Source of the DNA: Diplocarpon mali
Taxonomy: Eukaryota; Ascomycota; Leotiomycetes; Helotiales; Drepanopezizaceae
DNA length: 59,303 bases
Assembly: GCA_024741835.1 (NCBI GenBank)
Contig: JAENRP010000278.1
Span: 1-59,303, forward strand
Direction: 5' to 3'
Shown here: in pieces, positions 10,968 to 23,808 of the stretch
Layout of the letters: the number at the start of each line of letters is the position of its first letter
Numbering within the stretch: position 1 is the stretch's first letter
Position numbers and translations under genes: made by a program
The notes under the pieces: model-generated
What the model saw: only the letters and a program-made list of their open reading frames with translations
The model's database searches: none
What the model was told of the DNA's origin: nothing

Positions 10968-12136
10968 CTATCTGTTGATAACATGGGGTAGATCTTGGCC
11001 TCGGTGCCAGAGAGTCACGATCTGGGCCTGTTCCGCATACCAGTTGTCCAATGTCTCCTACGCAGCGGTCAGCATCTACAAAGACCGACGACAGATGGAG
11101 AGCATACCTCCTCGACATATCCCATATGCGGACTCAGCAAGACCTGGCTCCTACCATCCGCCCCCCACTTCGTGGTCCTCCACTTGCTATCAGCAGGCAA
11201 CGGCTCAATGGCGAACACATCCAGCGCGGCTCCTCGGATGGCCCCCTTCTGCAGAATCTCCAAGAGCGCCTCTTCATCAACAAGCGGCCCTCTGGAGGTA
11301 TTCACAAACAAGGCGCTCTTCTTCAGCAACGCGAGATCCTCCGCCCCAGCCAAGCCCCGCGAGCGATCGGAGAGCACATAGTGCACGCTCAACACATCGG
11401 CTTCCCTGAACAAGTCCTCCTTACTCACGACCTTGAACACCTTCTCTCCGTCCTCTTCGACCGGCAAGCCCAGCGCCCTGGCTTTCTCATCCGCCGCGTC
11501 TTGCGTCAGGCTTGAGCTCCACGCCAAGATCCGCATGCCAAAGGACTGATACATGATTCTCGCCACATTACCCCCCAGCCTCCCCAGACCCAGCGTCGAG
11601 AACGTCTTGCCGGCCAGACCAGTCGCGAGGTCAGTCTGCCACCCCCCGCTCTTCACCTCCTGGTCGTCGCTCGCCAAGCGCCTGGCGATGCCCAGGATGA
11701 GTGCAATGCAGTGCTGGGTCGTGCTATCGGGCCCTCGTCTCGTCGGCCCCTGCTGGTTGCCAGACGTCGAGCGGCCGGTTCCATCGCCCACGGCGCCTGT
11801 CACGGGGATCCCGAGCCTCTTCGCGACGACCATGTCGATGGCTGCATTGCGGATCCCGGTGGTGAGGAGCAGCCTCAGCTTCGGGAGGGATTCCAGCAGG
11901 GCGGCTGGGAAGGGGGTGCGTTCTCGCATCGAAGAGATCACCGTGAATGGCCGGAGACGCGCGATGAGATCTTGCTTGGCCGAGTCTGGGGTTGAGGGGT
12001 GGTTGAAGGCTGGGAGGGTGTCGCGGAAAGTGGTGATTTCAAAGGTGGGTGTGAGGGCCTCGAAGTGTCTGGCTGCTACTCCTTGATAATCATCGAGGAT
12101 CGCGAGCTTGATGGGCCCTTGGGGAATGGGTGGCAT
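10968..12136 (-). CDS. D-isomer-specific 2-hydroxyacid dehydrogenase family protein
   Basis: Two exons (12136-11108 and 11057-10968, joined by a 50-nt GT-AG intron) encode 372 residues. The protein belongs to the NAD-dependent D-2-hydroxyacid dehydrogenases (glycerate/formate/phosphoglycerate type), which interconvert 2-hydroxy and 2-keto acids. The Rossmann motif GLGRLG is at about 183-188. The expected catalytic set is present: Arg282 in VNTSRGP, Glu311 in FAIEPLP and His337 in SPHMGY. The short second exon supplies the C-terminal helix (NWYAEQAQIVTLW) that packs back on the substrate domain, as usual in this family. The substrate cannot be read from the sequence. It begins MPPIPQGPIKLAILDDYQ and has no targeting signal, so it is probably cytosolic. 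An inverted repeat around CCCG-AAATCT-CCGGG lies about 195 bp upstream. Confidence 0.88.
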
Positions 12137-15100
12137 GATGATGGTTCTACCGGGTGTTTGGTTGATGCAGAGTGTTCTCTTCTGAGAGCAAGGTTATTAA
12201 CCGCGATTTGAAGTGAGAAAGATACCTAAGCGGCGTAAGAGATGAATAGAGTTTGTACATAAAAGGCGTCGAAATAAGCTTCAATGACGCATTCAGAAAT
12301 CTGTAAGCGTTTCTAGTTTTCCACCCGAAATCTCCGGGCGGAAAAATATCTCAGAATCTTTTGAAATCAAATCACTCGTGGTTTGCAGTACAGTAACATA
12401 ATAGGGTTCCCTACGAAGTTTTCGTTCGCTTCCCTTCGATTATCGCGACCTCACGTGGCTGGTCCAACTCTTGACGATTCGACCCTTTTTCCGCACGAGT
12501 TTCAGTCTCAAGTACGATTTCGGGAAGCATCCTCTAAGGAAATATATCGGCTGACTTTTACTTTAGTATACTTCTTTACGTTTCGGGGACCGGCTTCTAA
12601 AAACCGAGGCCGTTATGGTTGGGCGTCCTCGACATCCCGATTCTGCCTCCTCTTTTACCACTCTTGAGCATTACCGGCGATCTACAAGCCTCTAAGCCTC
12701 TACGCCTATAATAATCTCGAGCTTTTCCAGCCAGATACTGTAGAGGGCTGAAAACGATGAATTCTCGTGACTGAAAGTCATATGATTAGCATAAGCCGAA
12801 TGAAGGATAAATACGAGACCTATGATGTACTTTAGAAAGAACCGACCGACCGACAACCAACAACAACCTTCGAATACGCCTCCAAATTGGGTATTGTTCT
12901 CAAATCTCCATCGAGGCTTGCCCAATTGTGGTGCTCCCTCCTTTTGTTTTGGTTCTTCAGGGGAGCCTCCTCTTTTTGTGTCCTCCCCTTGTTTCTTTAA
13001 TACATACTCGAATCCAGGCTCAGGCTCAAGGGATATCGTCCAGACCACTGCTCAATTCCGTCAAACTCGTGCTTGCTGCGACAGCCGACCCAGGAAACGA
13101 CCGGCTGCTGGAGACGTTACCAGCCGGCGATTGTTATAAGTTTTGGACTATGTAACAGGGGGCCTGGCGGCGTATCTTAGGAGTGATCTCTGGAGCCAGG
13201 CAGAAGGCGTTACTGGGCTTGCTTGGTACGGCTACGATGAGTCGTTGTTAGGTGACAGTACAGAGATCTCTTTTATTATCGGCGCACCCAAGAACGATAC
13301 AGATGCTTACTACTAGTACCAACTCTATCCCGTATTCGCTCGAGAAAGCTGTGCTGTAAAAGCCACACCCACCGGCATTCTGCCCGACGGCGGCTCTGCC
13401 GGAGTCCAAGGATTTGCCCGCGGATCAATCTTCTACGCCCTAGAGCTCAACAAAGTAGCACCTGAGGATCCCAGCCTGAAACCCAGGTAGTAAAACAAGA
13501 ATGAGAAATTCCTAGTCAAAGCTACGAAGGCTGTTGCCCTATGGGTGCGGCTCGATATCCCAGCAGGTAAGTTGGGGAATTTCGATGAAAATGAATTCTG
13601 GCTGCTGCCCGGAAGTGGGGAGAGAAGTTCAAGAATAATGAGAGTAGAGAGAAGTGGACTCAAGGCGTTCAGGTAAGGAGTCTGTGGGATAGCAATGAGA
13701 TGAATGACCGAGAGTGAGATTTGAATCGAAAAAGCTAAGTGAACCTGGAAGTGTTCCTCGAGCGGGTCGAATATCTCTTGCAAGAGGGCTTTGATGTTCA
13801 GATTTTACAATAAGAAAACATACTCTATACACTCAGTCATTGACAGAATCATAAATTCTAATTCAAATCCCTGCTTTGATTGTTCCTGTTGTATCGAACC
13901 CTGTGATCAAGTGTAAGCCAGGAATTCTAATCTCATTACATCATGACACCTGTGATCCAGGAAACCAGTTAGTACTCTTAAGTCTTCTCTCTTGCTTCCA
14001 GATTTGTAACGTGTTGTTTCCGTAAATTTAAATTTGACAGCAATACGCTCATTGTTAGTACGCATCTTATTCTGTGCATGCCCTATGAATAGCGTGCGTA
14101 TACTTCGTATGAATTCATGATGCAACAAGTCTCACGGTATACTTCGTCTTGTTGAAGTAAATAAAAAAGGTACCAAGTGGTCACTACCTAAGCTCTAGTA
14201 TTTATGTAATTATATGCCGTGCTAACTGTAACCTCTATACAACTGTAAGCAGAGCCATATGTTTCCTTGTATATCGAAGAAAAAGGGAGTCGCTGGCTCG
14301 GTTACTGCTAGCAAGTATTATGACTTCAGTTGAATGATTTTAACCACCGGCCAAGAATGACTCAGGCGATACAAATTGTAAGAATGATCTTGATCCTATG
14401 ACTCACTGAAGAGTAAGAAGACGTGTCGCTGACAATTGCAGAGCAGACATGGCTATGAAACGAGCCATTTTAGCCTGAAATAGGAGCAGAAGATATCTGC
14501 GTGACACCAAGCTCTCTCGCCTGTGTGTGCTACGAGTTGAAGTTATGGCTCGACAGTTGGGTCCAGCTTCTGTAGTAGCAGGGAAGATAGAATTGATAGC
14601 GGATCTTGCTCTACGCAGCAAATTTAACGACGCGAAGAGCAAGCGAAGTAGGGAAAAAGACTGAAGAAAGGCTTCACGGGTTTGGACCTCGTGTTAGTGG
14701 ATTGTACTGACAACTCGATCTGTGCCTCAGAGCTGAATTTCCCCTTAACCGATATAGGTGGGCGAATCTGGGGATGTGGAAGAATGTGGAGGACCAAAAT
14801 TATTAAATGGCGCACTACTGAGAAATTTTGCTTCATTGCAGAGAGATGTTGGACGCTATGAGAAGCAAAGTACCGAATTTCTTGTATAGAGAGATCAAGA
14901 ACTCTCATCCTTTCTGCTAAGTGTGATGGGTCAAGATGTGATTCCATGTAAAAGGTTGCGCCGATATCAGACACCAGGAAATCTATTTTTTTCAGATGAG
15001 AGATGAAAGATGGCACATCGCTTTTGCTTCTTCGGCTCTGTCACAGAAGCGCTGGCCGAGAGTGACTTACAATAAACGTTTCTGCGACATACTTTATTTC

Positions 15101-17858
15101 TAGGAATGTGAAATCATCTTGATTGCGATTGATTTTTTTTTTCTGGGTCACATCTTTAAACCTTATCCAAAGCCACACTTCTCGCTCCACAATCTCAAAC
15201 TGGAAAGATCATGAATGATGGAAAACAGCAGATCGTCTTCTAATAGCCATCGAAACCAAGAGCAACCCCATGAGCCTCAATACCCAGCTTTGCAGATGGA
15301 TACACTTCAAAGTACCTCGACCACTAATCAGGAAATTCAAAGCAAAAGAAGAAGCGAAGGATAGAAACGAGAGCGAAATGGGAATTGACAGTAACGAACA
15401 GAATTTCCGTGCATGTTTCATAGCGCCAGAACCACTGAAATCCAACTAGTGGTAAAGAGAGTTGAAATAGCCCAAGTCAGATACAAGCTAAAACTCAAGG
15501 GCTTGTGAGAAAAAAGTCCAGTGCTATAATCATAAATGCCAATTGTACATCTCGTCTTCGATTTCGGCCCAGCCTGCCTCTTTCCTCTGCATCATCTGCG
15601 TTGTTATTTATACAAATTTACGATCTTGACTCGCTAATCGTATATCCTCCTGCCCCCCTGAAACCATTTTTCGTTAATTCACTTCTTAATTTCCGTCTGT
15701 CCTTGGTCTCTTATCATTTCACCACATCCGTCCCTCACCTCCCTATATCCTCGATTCTCATTCCCCTTACTACTCGCAACTCAAACCATCCCTTATACAG
15801 TTTCCCCTAAAATTCCTACCCTGTAATTTCAAGTCTGCTCTCTACATGTCCAAGACATCCTCTCCCGCTCCTTAAACTCCTCAACACCAATAGATTATAT
15901 GGGAGGATTGAGGCAAGACTAGTCAGACAGTCACAAGAAGAGATTTAAAAGCAGCAGCATTTCCAAGTATGACTTTAAAATCACCAATTCGGCGATTTCC
16001 CAGGTTACATATACTGACCACTGCACCACAGCAACCAGCGTTTTACCAGAAAATCAGTGCACCTCATGCATTATAAAACTTTCAACACGATGGAATACTT
16101 CGTAAGGAGTCCCTTCAGACAAGACAGGATTTTGATCCCTCGATGATCTTTTTGATGAAGCCACGCTAGGCTCCCCCAAGCAGGGTACATTGGCACGTCA
16201 GTCATGCTTGCGATGGGGAAAGACAAGAACAAGTGCGAATCTGACAGCAAAACCCCAATCTGCAATGATTATTGGCCACTAATGTCTCTTTGTATCTCTT
16301 TAAGCAAAGTAACACCACACACTTGGCCACCACAGCGCTCTCCCTATGAGATCCGTCGACTATAAGCGCGGGCACAGCTCACCGGGCCGCACATGGTGGA
16401 TAGCGGGATCTTCCCTGGTTGCCACAAGGTTCGTTCTTCTTTGCTGTTCATTTTTAGGTATTGGCATACGAGAATTAGATGGCTTCCCATTTTAATTCTG
16501 AGTACATTTCACGCGGGACGAAAAACGCCAAGGCCCATCGACGTCCTTTCGAGAATTCCGGCGTGGTAATGTTGTGCTGCTGCGACTGTACATGCAACGG
16601 TGAATATTCCACTCATCAGTAAGACTGGCTGTTGATTTTCTGCGGGGATTGCTGATTCCCGAGTGCTCACTCCCCACGCAGCCTATATCCATCCTGTCTT
16701 AGCTTACTTCTTATCACTTGTACCCCCCGAGCTCCAACCCCCAACCCTCGAGCCCCAGATCCCATCCTCCCACCGCAAGGCAGAACCCAACAGCAAAAAT
16801 ATTTCGCGAAGAACAGTTCTGCAATATGTCAGAAGTGCTACTTGGATACTCCGTATCCCAAAGGCGGGTCTGAAAGAGAAGCATTAATCGTACGGACCTC
16901 GCTTGTTTTAGTAATGTAAACAAACATTGGAAACAGAAAATAAAAGGGAGAAAGGAGAAGGATGAGTCGAGACTCCGGCGGCCGAGACTCCCTCCCACCG
17001 CTCCACGAAAACAAAAAGAACTAGATATTACCTGCCAGATGTCAGCATCCCTTCTTGAAGGACGTGTGACTTATCGTCTTCACAGAATGCTACTTACCAT
17101 TCTTCAATGGCTATACTTATTTTGAACATTCTGCTTCATTTCCCGCACATTTCAAGACTCGCATAGACCAGAGTCTAGGATACTGAGAGCACAAAAATTT
17201 TAGAAGTCGGCGGAAGATCAAAGTTTTTATAGTACAATCCCCACCTTTCCCCCCTTCCCCTGGTCCTATTGCTCCCACCCTGGAAAAGACAGGGTAAGCC
17301 GCCCGGTTCATGCTTCTGCTCAATTTATCTTTCCCATCCATTTTTCTCGAGCATACCCCGCATAAATTCCATAAGAGACCAGGTCGGATTCAGCTAGCCT
17401 ACTAGCATAAAATGCCATCAAAACTTACACCGCCAAGAAAACCAGGCTCAGTCGGGCCTACTATGTGTTGCGGGTGAAAGTCAAGTCGTGGTGTATGCGA
17501 GATGCGAATGAGGAATAGATTCATCGCAGTTCACGTCTGCATGCACAGTAGCTCCTCGTTTTATTGGTCTCCCAAACTACTCCGGGCCGGGCCAAAGACG
17601 AAGCTAGAGACCTCGGGTGACCAAGAAACAGACAATCGAGTCCCAAGGACGAAGAAGACGAAGACGAGCAGATATCTGTACTGCCAAGAATCCAAATCGA
17701 ATCTGGCGACCCTTTTTGGGACAGTATGGGCATTTTTGAAGTAAACGGCCACAGCGAGAATCGAGGATTCCGAAGCGCAGAATGCAATGGAACAAGGAAA
17801 ATATATGAAGATAAGGGCGGGTGCAGGGATGAGGAGATCAGATCAAAGCAGTAGAAAT
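12137..17858. other. Gene-poor stretch with one pseudogene
   Basis: Apart from the pseudogene at 13043-13672, no gene can be supported. ORFs of 60-130 codons exist (for example minus-strand 15016-14624, with no ATG at its first codon) but lack domains, usable starts or splice signals. Poly-T at 15130 and CT-rich runs near 15560-15790 are the only evident low-complexity features. Confidence 0.5.
13043..13672 (+). pseudogene. Disrupted coding sequence of an unrecognised enzyme-like protein
   Basis: From 13043 to 13152 one frame reads a protein-like segment (VKLVLAATADPGNDRLLETL ... YKFWTM). It hits TAA at 13153, and the homologous-looking continuation (VTGGLAAYLRSDLWSQAEG ... AWYGYDESLLGD) resumes in another frame, which implies a small indel near 13150-13155. 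The second frame then crosses stops at 13314-13316 and 13488-13493 yet stays protein-like on both sides (GILPDGGSAGVQGFARGSIF; KFLVKATKAVALWVRLDIPA), and reaches a donor-like GTAAGG at 13673. Several independent lesions in otherwise conserved-looking sequence mark a pseudogene. I do not recognise the family. Confidence 0.6.
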
Positions 17859-19662
17859 CTACCACTCGTATTCGCCGCTCGCCTTGTGGAAGACGTACTC
17901 CTTGCCGTTAACGGTCAAGACACCATCTTTCATGACGCACTTCCTGTTTAGAGGTCAGCATTGCTTTGGCTCACCATTGGCCCACAAGGAGCGCGCAACC
18001 TGATCGAGTACGAAGAGACAGAAATAGCAGTTAGAGAAAATAAACTTACCACTTGTTCTTGACCCGCTGCACCTTGTCATACATGCAAAGCATGATGTGG
18101 CCCATGCTTTCGTCATCTTCCTCTTCCTCATTCAACCCATCGTCCGGATCATCCAGATCAGAATTTATCGCATCCTCATCAAGCTCTTCTTTGAGACCGT
18201 TATCGTCGTCATCGCCACCATCAGTCTGCGCCATGCCTTTGGACGACTTTGTAATTTTATGCTGGCGTTTCGCCAATCCTTGTGCTTGGCGCAGGGGCAG
18301 CATCAAGCCGCCGCCTTCCATCGACGTACCCATGGCCTCGATCTTTCCGCGGATCAAACTGTCGATTTCAATACGGCCTATAGATATTTCTTCGCCAGAT
18401 GGGAAGAAGCGCTTGATGACAGACATGGTCTCGACCTCATCATCGCCAGCACCATCCGTTTGCGCGCTTCCGACGCTACCGTTCTGAGCATTGCGCTGCT
18501 GCTGCATTTGCTGGGCCTGATTCTGGCCCAGCATTTGCTTATACTGCTCAGGGGTAAGGTTGGGGCGCTGAGTGGTAGAGGGGCCTTGTTGCATGTTTTG
18601 TGCCTGCATCATGGCTTGGCCGCGATGCTGTGAATTGTAGGCTTGTTGCGACTGTTGCATCTGTGAGGCGTTCTGGGCGTGGCCGCCACTCTGTTGCTGT
18701 TGGCGCATTTGCTGTTGTTGAGCGATCTGCTGGGATGCGGGAGGGCCAGCTTGAATGGCACTGATAGATGCAGCTGCTCTTGAACCGTAGCTAGCATGTA
18801 GATGCTGCGCAGCGCGTTGCTGGGCAACGGGTGTGTTTGGAGGGTGGCTGAGAGGTTGTTGGAAAGGCGGTTGCGGCATAGTCATTCCCTGGCCTTCCAG
18901 ACCAGGCTCGGTCTTGATACGAGGCCCAGCATTGTTGTTAGGTTGCGGCATAGTAAGAGGATTTTGCGGTTGAGGAGCCGGCGGGTTTTGAGATTGATAC
19001 GCAGAATTCGAAGGCACGGTAGGAGGGTTGGGGCTGGGGTTGGGGCTGGGGTTGGGGTTGGGGTTGGATACGGCTGGAGGTGGTTCCGGCTTTGGATCCC
19101 ACGGGAACTGAGCGACCTGAAGCTGAGACAGCTTTTGCTGCCAGCCCTACACAAACAGAATTAACAATCAGGATCCAACCATGTTCTCTAGCATTGCATG
19201 CAATAAAACAGCAGTCCACAAATGCGTTTTCACCCCACGTGACATATTCGTTGGCCTAATCGGCACTGGCTGTTCGCATGAATTTCGCAAGCGAAGCCAG
19301 AGTATATAGTCAAATACAGAGAGCCAGCCGCCCTGGAATCTGGCCATTCTGCGCACCAAAACCTGCAGGCAGGCGGCGCCGACATTCACCACCACAGCTC
19401 CCCCGCGGGACCAGAAGGCAGCAGGATTCCAATAATAGCAGAAAATGAAAATCGATATCCGTCTTGATATCAACGATGTACTCGCAGCACACTCGACAAG
19501 CAAATGAATATTGACGCTGACAGCAAGAGAAAAATAGCATACCATCCTCAAATCCTGCAGCACACGCTCATCAACGCCGCCCTCCTCGAAATCCAAGCGC
19601 GAGCTCATAATCACATCGTCGATGATCTGCGCGTACACATTGCCGACCTGGTTGTTCGACAT
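17859..19662 (-). CDS. TOA1: TFIIA large (alpha/beta) subunit
   Basis: Three exons (19662-19543, 19146-18050, 17943-17859) with GT-AG introns of 396 and 106 nt give 433 residues. TFIIA stabilises TBP on the TATA box during Pol II initiation. The N-terminal 55 residues form the helical-bundle part (VGNVYAQIIDDVI, then VDERVLQDLR, spliced to GWQQKLSQLQVAQFPWDP). The middle is a long Gln/Pro/Asn-rich, poorly conserved linker. An acidic stretch follows, and then the beta-barrel half that contacts TBP and DNA. The last two exons meet exactly at the family signature VKNKW-KCVMKDGVLTVNGKEY and end in HKASGEYEW. Length and order match other fungal Toa1 proteins. The first intron is long for this genome. 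Confidence 0.95.
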
Positions 19663-21246
19663 ACTGCCTGGCTTGGGCGGGTTGTAAACAGTCGGCCGAG
19701 GGAGAATTGCTGTCGCGGATCTTCGTGCTGTATCGCAGGCCTTCCTTGTCTTGTATTCCTTAAAATCCTATCGACTGGTCTCTTTGCCGAGAGATCGCAG
19801 GTCGTCGTCGTGTCGTCTGCCTGTCTCCTTCCTCTGCTTCCTACCACCTCGCCTTCACCTTCACCTCTGTCCCCGCGTCGTGAATTACCTCTCCGTCGAT
19901 ACTCGCTGCCTGTCGTTGCCAATTCTATCCAATACTCTTTCGACAATGCCTCTTGGTAGATTCGTGATCTGCTTCGTGGAATCCGCCAGAGACGTCCTGG
20001 CGTGGAGTGGTGTATGGGTGAGGGCGTCTGATTCTGGCATATGGTAAGAGACCCACTAGTTATCGGAGCTAGCCAGCGGGTATGACTAAGCGAGCTAGAG
20101 CCGCCTTTGTGAGGAGACGACGACGTCTCTTCGCAACCAGAACGTGATAGAAGTTGATAAATTGATAATATCTTTTATTTGATTCACGCGAAGATATTTT
20201 TCTTATAAAAACTTAATGGATGCGCAGGACTCTTGCACGGTCCCTCAGCGCTCTCCTTCCATGCTCGGGGCTCAGGATAAATTCTTCTTCCATTACAACG
20301 TCCACACGTACAAAATAAGTTCTCTATTTCCGAGACATACATAACACATATTCAAGATTCAAGAGTTAGACCATACTAACTGTGGCCTGAGAAGGGAAGC
20401 AACGAGAATTCTTTTCTCCACGAATCCTCTACGCATAGACTTTTTTATCTCAAGAGCTCAAGGCTCGTTCATTATCACGCACCTGCAGGCCGACGAGTCT
20501 TTGGACCGATAAATAAATAGGCTCTATTCCTCGATGCTATTAATCCACGAATTATCTGTGCAAATCACCCAAAGAGACAAGTTTTAACTTCAACATAGAA
20601 TAGCCATAACTTGTAACGTATCATAGGTGCCGCATATTTGCAAAAAAGCGTTTAATCGTTAGTTGCAACTCTCTAGCCTCCCACGATCTCCATCCGCAGG
20701 CTTTGCTTCCAGGACACAGTAACCAGGCGAGATAGCGGGATCTGAGAATTTCAAGTCTCGGCTTCGACTGAGAGGTAAGATGGCGTAATTAAGAAGATGA
20801 AAGGAAAATGAGTCAGGAGCTTTTGATTAATTAACGTATCTAAACAAAGAAGAAGCGGCTTTGACTGTCCTCGGGATGCTAGAAATAAACGGCTTCCAGC
20901 TCATTGACTTCATCAATGAGCTGGATGCCTATTTCGCTCGTCTCGCGCCCACTTTCTGAGTCACTGATCTAATGAAGGCATGTTGATGTACAGTAATTAT
21001 TATTCCATTTTTTTAATGAAGCCCATCAAAAAGCAAGCCATCGCAAAACATCCCGTCCAAATTCTGTGGCCAAACGCGATCTCGCACCAGGTGAAACACT
21101 TTCGGCCATGGGCACTGAGAGAATCGTGAAAATCCACAACTCCACGCTGCAAATCCAACCGCTAATGCTAGTATGGAAATCATGTAATACTCTACCTTTG
21201 GTCATATAGATGCCAGAACACTTCATTGAGCCTTGATGATGTGCGT
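19663..21246. other. Intergenic region between TOA1 and CDC20
   Basis: Contains the TOA1 upstream region (CT-rich, 19780-19900) and the CDC20 3' region. No coding sequence is supported. There is AT-rich sequence at 20160-20660 and a perfect palindrome AGCTCATTGA-TCAATGAGCT interrupted by a short CTTCA spacer near 20897-20921, which could form a hairpin. Confidence 0.5.
20897..20921. other. Inverted repeat with short loop
   Basis: AGCTCATTGA and TCAATGAGCT flank a five-base spacer, forming a 10-bp perfect stem. It lies more than 300 bp beyond the CDC20 stop codon. No other sign of an RNA gene was seen; it might act in 3' end formation, or be a chance palindrome. Confidence 0.35.
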
Positions 21247-23078
21247 TCAGCGGATCGTCATTTGCTTGATCATGTCCGCCTTGCCTGAAGAGCCTGCAAT
21301 TGCGGAGGAGCTTGCTCCGGACTTCTTCTCGAAAACTTTCCAGAATTTCAAGCTTTCATCGGCAGCTAAGCAGTGTTAGAAACGCCCGGAGGAGCGGTGA
21401 TGTTAAACTTACCAGCAGTTGCCAACATCTGGCCATCTGGGCTTAGGCAGCTATGGAGAACACGGGTCTCGTGAGCTGGAATCTCAACGTTACGGACCAA
21501 GGTCGGGTAGCTCCAGATGCTTATGGAGTTGTCGGGGAAGCCGCTGGTGCTGACAATTTCACGGTAGTGTGGACTCCATCGGAGAGAGGTGACTTGAGAG
21601 CCGGTATCAATGCTGTTGACACGAGCACCAGTGGTGGTGTTCCAGAAGTGTATGTGACGGTCGTATGATCCACCTCCGGTAGCGAGTACATTTGGAGCCC
21701 ATGGACACCAGCTGAGAGCCTTGACAGCAGCCTTGTGGTTGGTCTTAGTGAACTTAGGGGCTGAGAGAGAACGAGCATCCCAGATGGAGACAAGGTTATC
21801 GTTACCGCCAGTGGCAAGTTGTGCGCCGTCAGCTCTCCATTCCAGACCACAAACCTCGGAAGTATGGGAGATGAGCTCTGCAGTTTTGTGCTGGGCGATG
21901 CGTACATCGTGGTTGAAGACAAGGCCAGACCGGGCACCGGAAGAGAGAGTGTGCTTATTCCATCCCATAACACCAACACGACTTTCGTGACCGTGCATGC
22001 TGCGGAGCTTGGTTCCCTCTTCGACGTCCCAGATTTGAACCTCCCCCGTACCAAGGCCGACACTGACATATGCTCCGTCACCGGACCATTTGACACTGCT
22101 GACATAGGTGTCCGGGCTCGTCTCGAGGAGAGAGCTGACTGTCCCAGACTCTGCAGACCAGACGTAGACATTACGCTCGAGGCCAATGGCAACTTGGTTA
22201 CCCGATGACCAATCAAGGAGATTGAGGTAGTAATCGTCGACGAGACCAGGAGCATCAAGAACACGCTCCGGAGCGGCAGCAACACGACGTCTGAACTGAG
22301 CAGAAGCGGCGCTAGAGTTCTTGAGAGGCCTGTTGTACTGAGATCGGAGGTCGACTGGCTTGGAAGATTCGGGAGCAGCAGGCTTGAAGGCAAGGATCCG
22401 TTGGTTGAGAGAAACGCCACATGCAGATGCAAGAGAATCTTGGTATGCAACGGAGTTTGGAGATGGGCGACTGTACGTAGATGGCTCGTCATCATCGTTC
22501 AATGACAAGGATTCCAAAGCCGCCAAGGCATCGTCGGCACCTGATGCGAGAATTGATGAGGATTCTTCTCCTTTGCTGGTCTTTGGTCGCTTCTCGCCAG
22601 CGTCGAGCTTTCCTGAGCCAACATTGACTATTGCTGAACTGGCGGTACGATTGGGGATAAATCGGTCGCCATAGGAGAGAGTGGTTTTGGCAGATTTCTG
22701 GCGGAGAGGAGCCTTGCGAGAACGACTGCTGCTAGGAGTCTTGGAACCAGTCCCTATGAGGGTGAAATCGGAGACGCCGAGTTCAAGAGCACGACGGGGA
22801 GTGTGTGCTCCCTTGGCGATGTTGGACTTGGGCGAGTCGCGGTGCGAGATCTTGGTAGCCGACTTGAAGTGTGTAGAAAGGTTACCGCCATAAGTTGACT
22901 TAGACGATCGGATGCTCTCGTTGTCCAACTTTCGCTCGGGGGTGTACGGAGACGAGTTGTTTGCCATCGCTGCTGTGTGTGTGCGAGGCGAGGGGGTCAA
23001 AGGCATCCGGCCGCCAGCGGTACGGGTAGAGAAAAGTCCCATGTGGGACTTCATGGGGGTAGATACTGAAGTTGCCAT
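21247..23078 (-). CDS. CDC20: APC/C activator Cdc20 (Fizzy family, WD40)
   Basis: Two exons (23078-21413, 21365-21247; intron 47 nt) encode 594 residues. Cdc20 recruits substrates such as securin and cyclin B to the anaphase-promoting complex and is the target of the spindle checkpoint. The C-box DRFIPNR is at about 138-144. A Mad2-interaction motif, RILAFKPAAP, is at about 227-236, which points to Cdc20 rather than Cdh1. Seven WD40 blades run from about 290 to the end. The last exon carries LKFWKVF and the C-terminal Ile-Arg tail (MTIR) that docks on APC/C. The start is placed at the ATG at 23078; the frame remains open upstream but has no other ATG. The gene is divergent from the Kelch/BTB gene, with 730 bp between starts. 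Confidence 0.95.
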
Positions 23079-23808
23079 CTTGCAATATCCGGGGGGGTTA
23101 TCTCGGTCGAAAGACAAGTAAATGTATCAATCGATGATAAGAGGGTCGATATATCGAACGAGCTCCAAGAGACTCAATCTAATGGTTCCTGGAATTGTTG
23201 GTTAGTATGTTCGTGTTTGTGCTCGATATTTCGAAGGGCCTTCGTCAAGAATGGCTTGCAGTCGGAGGCGATCAAAAGCGGCAGGGCACAGGCGAGAGAT
23301 CTAATAGACTTTGGAAGTATTCTTTGTGTATGATGAAGGTGGGAATGATGAGATGTTGCTTGAAGCAAATGGAGAGAGAAGAGGTGTGCGAAGGTAGAGG
23401 ATGCGAACGTGCATGGCAGAGCCAGAAGTGAGAGGAGGACTGGGACGCTTTATGAGCAAGTGTTGACAGTCCGTGCGTTTGTTGGTTGGCATGGAGATCG
23501 CCTGCCTCAGGATACCCTCGCGGCTGCTGCTCGAATGTGGTCTAGCTCGGACACTCAGCGGCTCTCCGCGCTCACCTTGCCTTGGCTGAACAAACGCCAG
23601 ACGCCGCGCATCAGGCCCCGCTCAATATCAATGTCCAGAGTATTCGCAATACCGTTGCACTTCTCTGCGAGGTCTTCAGTTTTTCAGTCTCCACCGAGCC
23701 TGCGACTCCAAGAATCGCCATCTGCCTCACTTTGAAACTCCGCAGCTCGATATTAGAACCATCCTCGTTACTATCCTTCGGCATAGAATGCCCAATTAAA
23801 GCATCGAG
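23079..23808. promoter_or_regulatory. Shared divergent promoter region, CDC20 / Kelch-BTB gene
   Basis: A 730-bp region between two divergent ATGs that must hold both promoters. I see no clear TATA box. The Kelch-side 250 bp is CT/GC-rich leader sequence. No coding sequence is supported. Confidence 0.5.

Noticed and set aside
9578..12136. A secondary-metabolite or effector cluster from the secreted protein plus the dehydrogenase
   Set aside because: Only two genes, convergent, without backbone synthase, transporter or regulator.
14624..15016. 130-codon minus-strand ORF
   Set aside because: It starts without an ATG, has no domain, and nearby GTAAGT/CAG sites do not join it to an upstream exon in frame.
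21521..22495. 324-codon minus-strand ORF within CDC20
   Set aside because: It is a shadow frame of the clearly conserved CDC20 WD40 sequence.
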